Assembly: GCA_051007175.1 (NCBI GenBank)
Contig: JBPCSL010000195.1
Coordinates: forward strand, 1-21,786
Length of the DNA: 21,786 nucleotides
Direction of reading: 5' to 3'
From: Mxb001 sp051007175
Lineage (GTDB): Bacteria > Actinomycetota > Actinomycetes > S36-B12
Positions 1-9,300 of the stretch are shown piece by piece. The notes under the pieces were generated by a model. It ran no database searches. It worked only from the letters and a program-made list of their open reading frames with translations, and was not told where the DNA came from. The position numbers were made by a program, and so were the translations under genes. Every line of letters begins with the position of its first letter. Positions within the stretch are counted from its first letter, which is position 1.

Positions 1-1
1 C

Positions 2-190
2 ATCGAGGATCCGGTGGAGGCCCTGCGCGGCATCCCGCTGGCGACGACCGTCGCGCCCGTGCCGGGATGGCATCGCCGAGCAGGGCACCTCGACCTGGCC
101 CGGGTCCATGCCTGGCCTTGGCTGGTGCCCCCGCACGACGGGCCTGTGACCTCGTTCACCGCCTGGCGACGCCGGGCCAGGGCCTGAGCG
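2..190 (+). CDS. C-terminal end of an unrecognised protein (5' partial)
   Basis: An open frame enters from the left edge and stops at TGA 188-190, giving the last 62 residues of a protein that ends in VTSFTAWRRRARA. Third codon positions are overwhelmingly G or C, as in the firm genes of this window, which is the main reason to call it coding. The piece is rich in Arg, Pro and Trp, has no membrane segment, and I do not recognise a family. Its last 13 codons are nearly duplicated at 13061-13102, just after the giant surface protein gene. Four of the five base differences between the copies fall at third codon positions of this frame, which supports a translated origin. It converges on the histidine kinase gene. 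With only the tail visible, no function can be assigned. Confidence 0.5.
145..186 (+). repeat. 42-bp direct repeat, copy A
   Basis: This segment matches 13061-13102 at 37 of 42 positions in the same orientation. It encodes the final VTSFTAWRRRARA of the gene that ends at 190. Mismatches are at third positions of the Ser, Thr, Arg and Ala codons, plus one Ala/Val change. The two copies bracket the histidine kinase, response regulator and giant surface protein genes, about 12.9 kb. Confidence 0.75.
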
Positions 191-205
191 CCGCCCGGCA
201 CCCGT

Positions 206-231
206 GCCCTGACCCTGCGGGGCGTCAGGGC
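206..231. terminator. Hairpin between two convergent genes
   Basis: A perfect 8-bp inverted repeat, GCCCTGAC and GTCAGGGC, encloses a 10-nt GC-rich loop. It lies between the stop at 190 (+) and the histidine kinase stop at 239 (-), so it could end transcription from both sides. There is no T tract on either side, so Rho-independent action is uncertain. Confidence 0.45.
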
Positions 232-238
232 CGCCCGG

Positions 239-2449
239 CTAGGCCGGTGCGGTTGAGTATTGCCATGAGACGACCGCGACCGCCGTGGCGGGATCGTCGG
301 TCTCCTCCAGGATGCCGAGGTGACGCCCTTCGAGAGCGCTCCTGTCGGCGGCGACGAGGATCTCCCCGTCGAGGACCGTCAGATGCAGACCGGACTTCGC
401 GGAGTGCTGCCCCACGGCCACCAGTGCCTGGTGGAGGCCCGGCTCGATGGGGCCGTCCGCCTCGTCGCTGACGACGACGACGGTGACCGGCACCCCGGTC
501 CTCGTGGTCTCATCGACAACTTCCTCGAGGCATGCTCGCAGCCCAGGGCCGCGGATCTTGGACGTCTCCAGCAGTGAGCGCAGGCGGGCTTCTAGGCGCA
601 GGGCCGCTGCGCGGATCTGGGGGTCGTCGGGTGAGGCACTGCCGTCGGCAACGGCGGCAATGAGGTCGCGCGTCGGGGCATCGACGGAACGCCAGCGCTG
701 GTCAGCGGCGTGCATGGCGAGCACCCGCGCGTCTGCCTCCGCGATCTCGTCCCAGCGCCGTGCCAGGGCGAGGCTCGCGCGATCGAATGCGCGGGATAGT
801 GCCGAGATGATGGTGACAAGGGCGATCGTCCACAGGCTGGTCTCGAGGGCGGGAACGAGGGCCTCGGTGCGGCAATCACCGGGGAGTACCCACGGGACGA
901 GCAAGGTCGACATCACGGCGAGGGCCACGATCGTGAGAGTGCCGGCCAGGTGGCGAAGGGCTAGGGGCGGCAGGAGCATCGCGGCCGTGGTGGTGAACAG
1001 CACCTGGTGCAGGCCTCCCGCAGAGGTGCATCCCTGTGCGCTCGTTCCGGCGGCCCACTGAGAGGCCACCATCGCGAGGAGGCAGGCCCAGGCCAGTGCG
1101 GTGACGCGCGGGCTCTCCCAGCGCATGGCCAGGAGGGCCACCGCGAGGGCGAAGAGCAGGTAGGTCACCGCGATGAGGACCGGCTGGGAGAAGGCCAGGG
1201 CGGTGGGGACCAGGAGCGCTAGGCCCATGACGAGGGCGGATGCCATGGCGACGCGCACGCTGGGCGGACGCAGCAGGAGATCGATGGAGGACGCCTGGCG
1301 CTGCGGCTGGGCGCTTCGCGAGAGCGCGGTGGGCAGCGAGATGGTGACGGTCGTGCCCGACGACGGATGAGACACGACCTCGACCGATCCCCCGGCGGAT
1401 TCGACGGACTCCCTCAGCGCGCGTCGCATCCCGAAACGCTGGCGAGCGGTCTCACCCATACCGATGCCGTCATCGGACACGATGAAGGTGATGCGCTGGC
1501 TCGGGGTCCTTACGAGGATCGAGGTGCGCGTCGCCCGCGCATGACGAACGATATTGCGCAGCACCTCGCCTACGGCGACGAGCGCGATGCTGGCCATCTC
1601 GTCGTCCCGGAACGCTACGTCGTCGGCCACGACGGTGGCCGTGGGCTGCGGCACCGGGTGGCGCCGCAGGGCCAGGGCGAGCAGGCCTCGCACGTCGCGC
1701 GGAGCGTGCCCCTCCAAGGAGTCGAGCGCGCGCAGGTCCTCGGCGCACTGCGCGCGGGCCCCCGCCGAGGAGGTGCGTGCCCGAGCGATGGTGGCCAGCG
1801 TGTTGAGGACCGTTTCGTGAATGCGTCGGTCGACGGCAGCTCGCGAATACTCGGCTCGCTCGGCCGCACGCGCCTGGGCCTCGCGGACTCGTGAGGCCTC
1901 GGACGCCGCGTCACCCTCGCGGCAGGCCAGGCCCCACTGCCGCGACACGACGGCGATCGCGGGCGGGATGACGAGCAGCCCGAGGATCGTGCTGGCCGCG
2001 TCGAGCGGGCTGGAGGACAGATGGCCGGCGTGCGGGAGAGTGCGAAGGTAGTCGAGGGTGAGGAGGGCGACGGCGTACGCGCTCCACAGCAGCGTCGCCG
2101 GGATGCCGCTCACGGCCGCCGCGGTCACGGCGAGCGCGAGCGCGATGCCCGCCAGGCGAGGCCAGGTGAACCCTTCAGGCACGGGGGCGACGACGATGAG
2201 CGTCATGAAAACCCCGATGGCGAGGGGTAGGAGCAGGGGCCGCGTGGAGATGCGAGTCCAGGCGATGATCCACAGCGAGAACGGCGCCACCCAGGTGGCG
2301 ACCTGAATCCATGTCATGCCGACGCCGAGGACGGCGAAGGAGGCTAGTGACGGCGCGAAGGCGACGACGCCGGTGAAGATCGCGACCCCGATGCGGATAC
2401 GGACGGCAAGAGCCGTCAGGGGGAAGCGTGCGGCGTCGACCCCGCGCAA
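239..2449 (-). CDS. Two-component sensor histidine kinase with a second membrane/kinase-like half
   Basis: The product is a membrane sensor kinase of about 736 aa, partner of the response regulator encoded just upstream. With the TTG at 2449 as residue 1, about six hydrophobic segments (residues 18-168) lead to a short coiled coil and the phosphoacceptor region RRIHETVLNTLATI, with His near 211 followed by Glu instead of the usual Asp. The HATPase domain shows the N-box (EVLRN, Asn near 299), DDGIGM (about 326-331) and GTTVTISLP. A second block of about six membrane segments (about 400-553), a helical stretch and a short kinase-like tail without clear nucleotide-binding motifs follow, which is unusual. 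The start is uncertain: a CTG at 2467 overlaps the regulator stop as CTGA and sits 7 nt after a GAGGAGG ribosome site, whereas the TTG at 2449 has a weaker site. The open frame extends to 2776 but that part lies inside the regulator gene. Confidence 0.82.
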   Translation of the reverse strand: MRGVDAARFPLTALAVRIRIGVAIFTGVVAFAPSLASFAVLGVGMTWIQVATWVAPFSLWIIAWTRISTRPLLLPLAIGVFMTLIVVAPVPEGFTWPRLAGIALALAVTAAAVSGIPATLLWSAYAVALLTLDYLRTLPHAGHLSSSPLDAASTILGLLVIPPAIAVVSRQWGLACREGDAASEASRVREAQARAAERAEYSRAAVDRRIHETVLNTLATIARARTSSAGARAQCAEDLRALDSLEGHAPRDVRGLLALALRRHPVPQPTATVVADDVAFRDDEMASIALVAVGEVLRNIVRHARATRTSILVRTPSQRITFIVSDDGIGMGETARQRFGMRRALRESVESAGGSVEVVSHPSSGTTVTISLPTALSRSAQPQRQASSIDLLLRPPSVRVAMASALVMGLALLVPTALAFSQPVLIAVTYLLFALAVALLAMRWESPRVTALAWACLLAMVASQWAAGTSAQGCTSAGGLHQVLFTTTAAMLLPPLALRHLAGTLTIVALAVMSTLLVPWVLPGDCRTEALVPALETSLWTIALVTIISALSRAFDRASLALARRWDEIAEADARVLAMHAADQRWRSVDAPTRDLIAAVADGSASPDDPQIRAAALRLEARLRSLLETSKIRGPGLRACLEEVVDETTRTGVPVTVVVVSDEADGPIEPGLHQALVAVGQHSAKSGLHLTVLDGEILVAADRSALEGRHLGILEETDDPATAVAVVSWQYSTAPA

Positions 2450-2463
2450 GGAGGCGGTCGCGC

Positions 2464-3093
2464 TCAGAGAAGGCCCTCCTCGTGAGCCTTGCGGTAGAGG
2501 TCCACCTTGGACGGCAGCGGGTCTCCGGCAGCGGCGTACTTGTCGCGGACGCGACGGATGTACTCCTTGGCCGTGCCAACCTGCACGTCCATGGCACGCG
2601 CGACTGCCTCGAGCTTCATCCCGGAGGCGTAGAGCGCGAGCGCGCGCCGCTCCTGCGTCGACAGCTTGACGTCCCGCAGTGTCGGCACCGCGAGCTTGGC
2701 GGCGAGATCGGGGGAGACGTGAGTGCGCCCTTCGAGGACTGCGGAGAACGCGCGGGTGAACTCGTCGGGCTCGCACTGCTTGGAGACGTATCCCTGGGCG
2801 CCGCCGGCGATGGCGTTCTGCACCAGTCTGGGAGAGGCCGATGCGCTCACGATGAGGACGGGCGAGCCGGTGGCGATCATGCGCTGCAAGTTGACGTGGA
2901 AGTCGGAGTCGTCGCCGAGGTCCCGGTCGAGGCTGACGCAGTCAGCCGCCTCCGCCTGCACGCGAGTCTCTGCCTCCGCAATGGAAGGACCGGCGTAGAT
3001 GACGTCGACGTCGCGAGAGTGAGTGCGGACCTGCTCGGCGAGGAAGTCGCGCATCATGGGGTGGTCCTCGACGATGCAGACGGTGGTGGCCAC
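2464..3093 (-). CDS. NarL/LuxR-type DNA-binding response regulator
   Basis: A 209-aa protein, normal length for this family. The receiver domain (about 1-125) shows the acidic pair ED at 9-10, a likely phosphoacceptor Asp56 in VSLDRD, a Ser in IVSAS near 83 and the conserved Lys105 in YVSK. The DNA-binding domain (about 144-190) begins LSTQERRALALYASG and continues as a LuxR-type helix-turn-helix (EAVARAMDVQVGTAKEYI). It starts at GTG 3093 with AGAGGA six bases upstream. The kinase gene follows directly on the same strand, so the pair is probably co-transcribed. The giant surface protein gene is transcribed divergently from the same intergenic region and is a plausible target. That target is inference from position only. 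Confidence 0.9.
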   Translation of the reverse strand: MATTVCIVEDHPMMRDFLAEQVRTHSRDVDVIYAGPSIAEAETRVQAEAADCVSLDRDLGDDSDFHVNLQRMIATGSPVLIVSASASPRLVQNAIAGGAQGYVSKQCEPDEFTRAFSAVLEGRTHVSPDLAAKLAVPTLRDVKLSTQERRALALYASGMKLEAVARAMDVQVGTAKEYIRRVRDKYAAAGDPLPSKVDLYRKAHEEGLL

Positions 3094-3327
3094 GCCTGAT
3101 CCTCTCGCGAGTGAACATCCGTCGCGAGCGCCCGATGCCGCGGATGTCAGGTTTCGTGTCCCGTAATGGAGGGACGCAGATGGTCGGCCGTCCCCCAGAG
3201 AGGGGATCTGCTGTCATCCACATGGAAGACATGCGGGTCATCGAAGGTGTGACGTCGCGAGGGCGCTTGGACCCTGGTCTTCCCACAAGGATTGCGGGAA
3301 CGTCCCCCACCTCCCGGAGGTCTCCCC
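3094..3327. promoter_or_regulatory. Divergent regulatory region between response regulator and giant surface protein
   Basis: This 234-bp non-coding gap must hold promoters for both directions. Visible elements are an AGAGGA ribosome site for the regulator, GGAGG at 3316-3320 for the giant gene, a dyad GGGACG (3171-3176) / CGTCCC (3189-3194) with a 12-nt spacer, and three copies of TCGCGAG (3105-3111, 3122-3128, 3255-3261). The heptamer is GC-rich and could recur by chance. No convincing -35/-10 pair was found. Binding by the adjacent regulator is a hypothesis. Confidence 0.4.
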
Positions 3328-6300
3328 GTGCGCATCGGTCGGCCACTCATGCGAGTGCTGGCGATTGCCGTGACAGCCGCGCTGATCCCCCTGGGAACCT
3401 CGATGGCGCAGGCGGTAGGCGCGGTCACGCTTACTGCGCCGGCAAGTGCATCTCCTGGGGACGTGATCGACCTTCGCGCGTCGATGCCCGTCAGCGACGA
3501 CAGCGGGACTGTCTCCCAGACGATCGCGATGGTAATCGATCCTGCCAAGGTGAAACTCACCGCCGCCACCGACATCATCGCGCCGAACGGCTGGACGGTC
3601 GAGTACTCCGTGGATGGAACGAACTTCACGGCCGCAGCGCCCGCGACGGCGGTGGGATGGGCTGCAGTGCGTGCCGTGCGGGCGTCGGGCAACGTCCAAA
3701 CACTGGGGTCAGACAACGGCTTCCAGGTGGCGCAAGGGACGGCGACGGGCAGTGCTGGATCGACTGCGCCAGCATTCATTGCCTCATCAGGAACCGGTGA
3801 CGGCTACGAGGCCTTCTTCGATCCAGGTAGGACGCGTGTCTTCAACCTCTACCACCACGAGTTCACCTACCCGCCGAACCACCAGTACTACTACGCGAAC
3901 GTCAAGACGCTTGATTGCCACGTCCTTGCCACAGGTGGGACCTGCGCAGGCTTCCCGTATGAAATGCGTGTCGGCACGAATCACGTCGCGCTTGGCAAGG
4001 TGGTGGGGGAGCAACTCTGGGTGGCGGGGACGTGGGATAACCCGACAGACAGTCCCGATCAGGGGTGGAAGATCGGGTACGAGTGCGTCGATCTGGCCGC
4101 CGTGCTGAAGACGCCATCGTCCGTCGTCACGGCCAAGGTGCTGACGAATAATGTCGTCACCCTGACTACTGGCGCGACACATAATCTGAATGTCGGGGAC
4201 ACAGTGCTCGTCGCAGGTGTCGGGAGCCCCTTCGACGGCTCCTACACGGTCACGGCGACTCCCTCGACGACGACTTTCAGCTACGCGCGGATCAACGCCA
4301 ACATTGCCTCTGCTGCGGCGACGGGGAACGTCGGCGGTGCACCCAAGGGTTGCGCCACTCCGTGGGTGCCGATGGCGTCTTTCAATATGTCTGCCTTCAG
4401 CACAGATAATCCGCCCCGCAACTTCAACAACACCATCGACCTTGTGGGCTCCAGCTACACGGGTAGTCTCGGACCAACAAAGTTGTGGACCATGAACGCT
4501 CAGACGGGTGCCCTCTACTGCCTCGACACAGCGCTTAATGCGCCGTGTTCGAGCATGCCGTCAGGTGGCTGGACTATCCCGTGGCCGGGTGGTGCATTGA
4601 CAGCTGCACGACCCAGTTCATTCAGTTCCGCCTATCTCGACGCGTCGATCGAGATATGGGATGGGCGCATCTATCTGAAGGCGTGGGCCAGCGGAGTGGA
4701 CTCCTGGCGCCTCACTTGTGTCATGCAGTCGAATCCGTCCCAAGCGTGTCCAGGATTCAGCGGGACAACCTCAGGGTTCACGTCTGGCCAGTTCCGAGTC
4801 GTGGACTGGGGCAAGCTCGTGCAATTGCCGGCAGCCGATGGTTCGACCCGCGGCGTCTGCCTGATCGGGAGACCCGTGCAATGCCTTGACAGTTCAGGCA
4901 CGCCCTTCGGCGCGCCCTCGTCCTTGAGCATCTCGTCGTACAACAACAGTTATGCTCCACACCCGGTGCGCCTGGGGACTCGGATCACCTACGCGAACAC
5001 AACTGACATCTTCTGCTGGGACGCTGCCCTCGCGGGTGGTGCAGGTGCCGGCTGTTTCGGTGGCTCGGGAACGCTTCCGGCAGGAACCCTGAATCTGAGT
5101 TCCTCGGGGAGCACGTCGTTTAGCGGGAATTACACGCTGGTGCTCGACCCCATTGTCCCGGACTGCGCGTGGATCGGCATGCACCAGCAACCGACATTGC
5201 GCACGATCAATATGAAGAACGGTTTGCTCGGTACGAACGCGTCTCCGGCCTGTGCGGGCCTAGCCACCACCAGAATGTCCTTTTCCGGGTCGCCCGTCAT
5301 CCCGCGCATGGGCTGCAACGTCGGACCCAACGATACGGCCGTACGCTCGTGGCGGTCTTTCGCCTTGACGTCGCCCGGAAGTGGGTTCACCAGCGCGACT
5401 TTGACAGTTCAGGCTGAGACGGGTGCCAACATCCCCGGCTGGACCAACGTTCCTCTCACCGCAGGGACGTCACCGCCCTACTCCCGGGCCTTTGATGACG
5501 CGACGCTTCCCGTCTCCCTTACGGGGCAGAATCCCAAGTTCATCGTTGACCTGGTCAATGGTGCGTCGGTCACTTCGGGCTCGGCAGTGGTTCAGGCCGT
5601 CGGTGATGCCCCGCAGCTGTGCCTGAAGCCCGTCGTGATCGCCCAGTGCAATCAGACGGCGGGGCTGGGTCCGGTGAAGCCGCTGCTCTTCCAGTCGGCA
5701 CCTCTGTCGGTATCGGGCACCGGATCGGCCTCTCCGGGCGGGTCCTTTGGCACTGACACCAAGTCGGTCGGGATCACCTCGCCCACGGCGTCCCAGTGCG
5801 GCAGCACGCTCACGGGACGAGCGACCGATGGGGCCGGGGGGTCGGGCAATCCTGCGGCCGGCGTCACGGTGACGCTGCTGGACGACTCCGGCACCGTGGT
5901 GCTGGACGACTCCGGCAATGCGATGACGGCCGTCACGGATGCCTCCGGCGCCTACTCCTTCGGCCTCCTCAAGCCGGGCGCGTACAAGGTGCGGTTCCCG
6001 TCGTCGGCGGCGGCCACCTCGGTCACCGCCCAGACGGCCTCGGGGGGAACCGGCTCGGATCCCGGCGTGAAGACGGCTATCTCGGGCACGTCGACCTCGG
6101 GTACCACGGTCCTGGCGGTGGGCACGGCGGGCGTGGTCAACGGCCAGTACATCGTGAACCCCGTGGCCCGGCCCAACGTGTCGTCGGGCGCTCAAGGTGC
6201 GGCCCAGACGATCAGCCCGCTCGCGGACGACTCGGCATCGACGGGAGCGACGTACTCCGGCGGCTCGACGGCGCTGAAGCTGTGCCTTGCGAGCGAAGTG

Positions 6301-9300
6301 TCCCCGAACTGCACGGGCGCTAGCCGGGTCATGGCCCAGGGGCAGGGCGTCTACACGGTGTCGGGCACGACTGTGACCTTCACACCGTGCAGTACCACCG
6401 TCGGCAACCTCACGGTCAACGGCGTCGCCTATGCCACCGGGTGCACGGGGACGCCCTTCACGGGGACCGCCACCGCCGCGACGTACCAGTCCACGGACTC
6501 ACTCGGACTCAAGGCCAGTTCCACGGTCACTCCGACGGTGATCGCGGCACCGATCGCGACGAACGACACATCGTCGGGAGCCTTCGCGACCGCGCAGCCG
6601 ACCAACGTTCGCTCGAATGACATGCCGGGGGCGGGGCAGAGCGTGGTGGTGTCCAGCATCGAGCTCTGCACGACGGCGACGACGGACGCGACATGCGACT
6701 CGACGAACTACAAGTCGCTGGTGGTAGCCAATCAGGGGATCTACACGGTCGACGACACGACCGGAATCGTGACGTTCACCCCCTGCCGCGCGGCGAACAC
6801 CCCGACCATGTCGCCAGCGTGCACGAGCGGGTTTTCAGGCGTTGCGACTCCGATCAAGTACATCGTGAAGGACGGGCTGGGCCAGATCGGATCAGCGACG
6901 ATCACGCCGACCGTGACGGCTCCCCCGACCGTGGTGCCGGCCGCGGACACCACGTCGGGAGCGCAGGGTGCCGCGCAGTCCATCAATCCGCTGGCTAACG
7001 ACGACACGGTGGTCTCGGCGGTGTCGCTGGACGCGACGAGCGTGAAGATCTGCACGACGGCCACGGCCGACTCCTCGTGCACGTCGACGTCCGCCGTCGT
7101 GGTCCCAGGCAAGGGCGCCTACACGGTCAATGCCGCCACGGGCATCATCACCTTCACTCCCTGCTCGGCCAACGGGACGCCGTCGACACCGTCAGGCATC
7201 AACTGCACGGGCGCCTTCACCGGGACACCGGATCCGGTGAAGTACGCCGCCAAGGACAACCTGGGCCGCGTTGTCACATCGACCTACACGCCCACGGTCG
7301 TGGGAATCCCCACGGCTTCCGCGGATTCGTCTTCGGGTGCGTTCGGGGCGATGCAGACGCTGTCGGTCCTGGCCAGCGACGTGGCCGGCGCCGGCGGCTC
7401 CCTTCTGGCCTCGAGCGTGCGCGTGTGCGCCTCGGGCACTGCGGCGGCGTCGTGCATGGGATCGACGTACGTCTCGGCGGGCAGGGGCGTGTTCACGGTC
7501 AACGCCAATGGCACGGTGTCCTTCGCCCCCTGTACCGCTGCCGGTGTGCCGGATGCCTCCTGCACGGCTCCCTTCGCGGGGGCGGTGCCGGCGATCGGCT
7601 ACCGAGTGACGGACTCGGTGGGGCAGTTCGCGACCTCGACGGTCACGGTGACGGTGAATCCGCCCACGGCCGATGTCGCAAATGCGGACACCTCGACGGG
7701 CTTCGCTGGGGCCGTGCAGTCGGCGAACCCGCTGTCCAATGACAGCGCCCCGGCCGGCGTGACCCTGCTGGGCTCGTCGGTGCGGCTGTGCGCCAGCGGG
7801 ATCGTGCCGCCCAACTGCATCTCGACCAGCGTGGTCGTCCCAGGGAAGGGCGTTTACGTCGACGACACCGTGGCGGGCCTCATCAGGTTTGTGCCCTGCA
7901 ACACCCAGGCCGGTTCTCTGGCCTATGCCGGTGTCACCTACGGCACGGCCTGCACCGGGACGCCGTTCACCGGCACGCCCGCAGCGGTGACCTACCAGGT
8001 TTCGGACAACCTCTCGACGCCGAGGACGGTGTCAGCGACGTACACCCCGACGGTGGTGGGCCCGCCGAACGCCGTCGACGACACCTCAACGGGCCCCTAC
8101 GGCCAGGCGCAGACCGTGGCGGTGCTGGGCAATGACCACGCTTATGCGGCGACGTCGCTGGTGACGTCGAGCGTGAGGCTGTGTGGCCCGGGGGACGACT
8201 CCACGATCAACGGCGCGGGCTCCTGCGATGACACCATGCTGACGACATCAGCGGGCACGTACCTCGTCAACGCCAACGGGATGGTGACCTTCACGCCGGT
8301 GTCGGGCTTCTCCGGCCCCGCGCCTGCGGTGACCTATCAGGTCGCCGACGCGCTCGGGCAGAAGGACGCAGCGACGATCTCGGTGAGCGTGGCCGCTCCG
8401 GTGGGGCCGACGGCGGCCGACGACACCGTGACCCTGCTGCCGGGCGCGGGCTCGACCTTCCGCGCCATCACCGGCGCAGGCGGACTGGCGACTCCGGGCG
8501 ACGGCGCGCTGGTCCCGGCGGACACCTGCCTTATCGACCCGGCCGCTCCGGGGTCGTGCGACGCGGACGATGCAGTGTCGGTGCCGGGCGTGGGCACGTG
8601 GCAGTTGAACCGGTCGACCGGTGTTGTGAACTTCCAGGCCGATCCGAGCGCCACGGCCGGAGTCATGACGGGCGTCGCGTATCGCGTGACGGACGGTAAC
8701 GGGCAGACGGCCACGGCGACGCTCGTCCTGGTGATCCCGCCGCCTCCGGCGGCCACCGATGACACGTCGTACGGCGAGCAGGGCATGCCGATCATCCTTT
8801 CGCCGATGGGCAACGATGTCGCCGGCACGACGTCGGCGCCGCTCGTTGTCACGTCGGTGCGACTGTGCGGGCCGGGCCAGCCGCCTGGCTGCAATGCCAC
8901 GGCGCTGATCGTGCCGGAGGGCACCTACGCCGTGAACCCCTCGACGGGGCAGGTCGTCTTCACGCCGACGAGTCCGACATTCGTCGGCACGGCGACGGCG
9001 GTGACCTATGCGGTGTCCGATTCCGCTGGACAGATGGCCACCGCGCGCGTGCAGGCGGTGCTGCTGGATCGGCCGGCGCCCATTGCGGTCGATGATGCAG
9101 GGTCGGCGGGCTACGGCCAGACGGTGACGCTGTCGCCTCTGGCCAATGACTCGGCCGGCACTGCTCCGGGAGATGGCTCGGTCTCGGGACTGACGCTCAC
9201 GTCGTCGTCCCTGCGCCTGTGCGCGACGGGCCAATCGCCGAATGCGTGCTCATCCACCTCGTCGGTGACCACCGTCGATGGCACCTATGTGATCAGCGGG

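Noticed and set aside
2450..2776. Upstream extension of the histidine kinase frame
   Set aside because: It lies inside the response regulator gene and encodes an Arg-rich sequence without any kinase-like feature.
3105..3261. Three copies of TCGCGAG as regulator binding sites
   Set aside because: The heptamer is GC-rich, also occurs inside the regulator gene near 3013, and the spacing is irregular. It is mentioned only as a weak clue.
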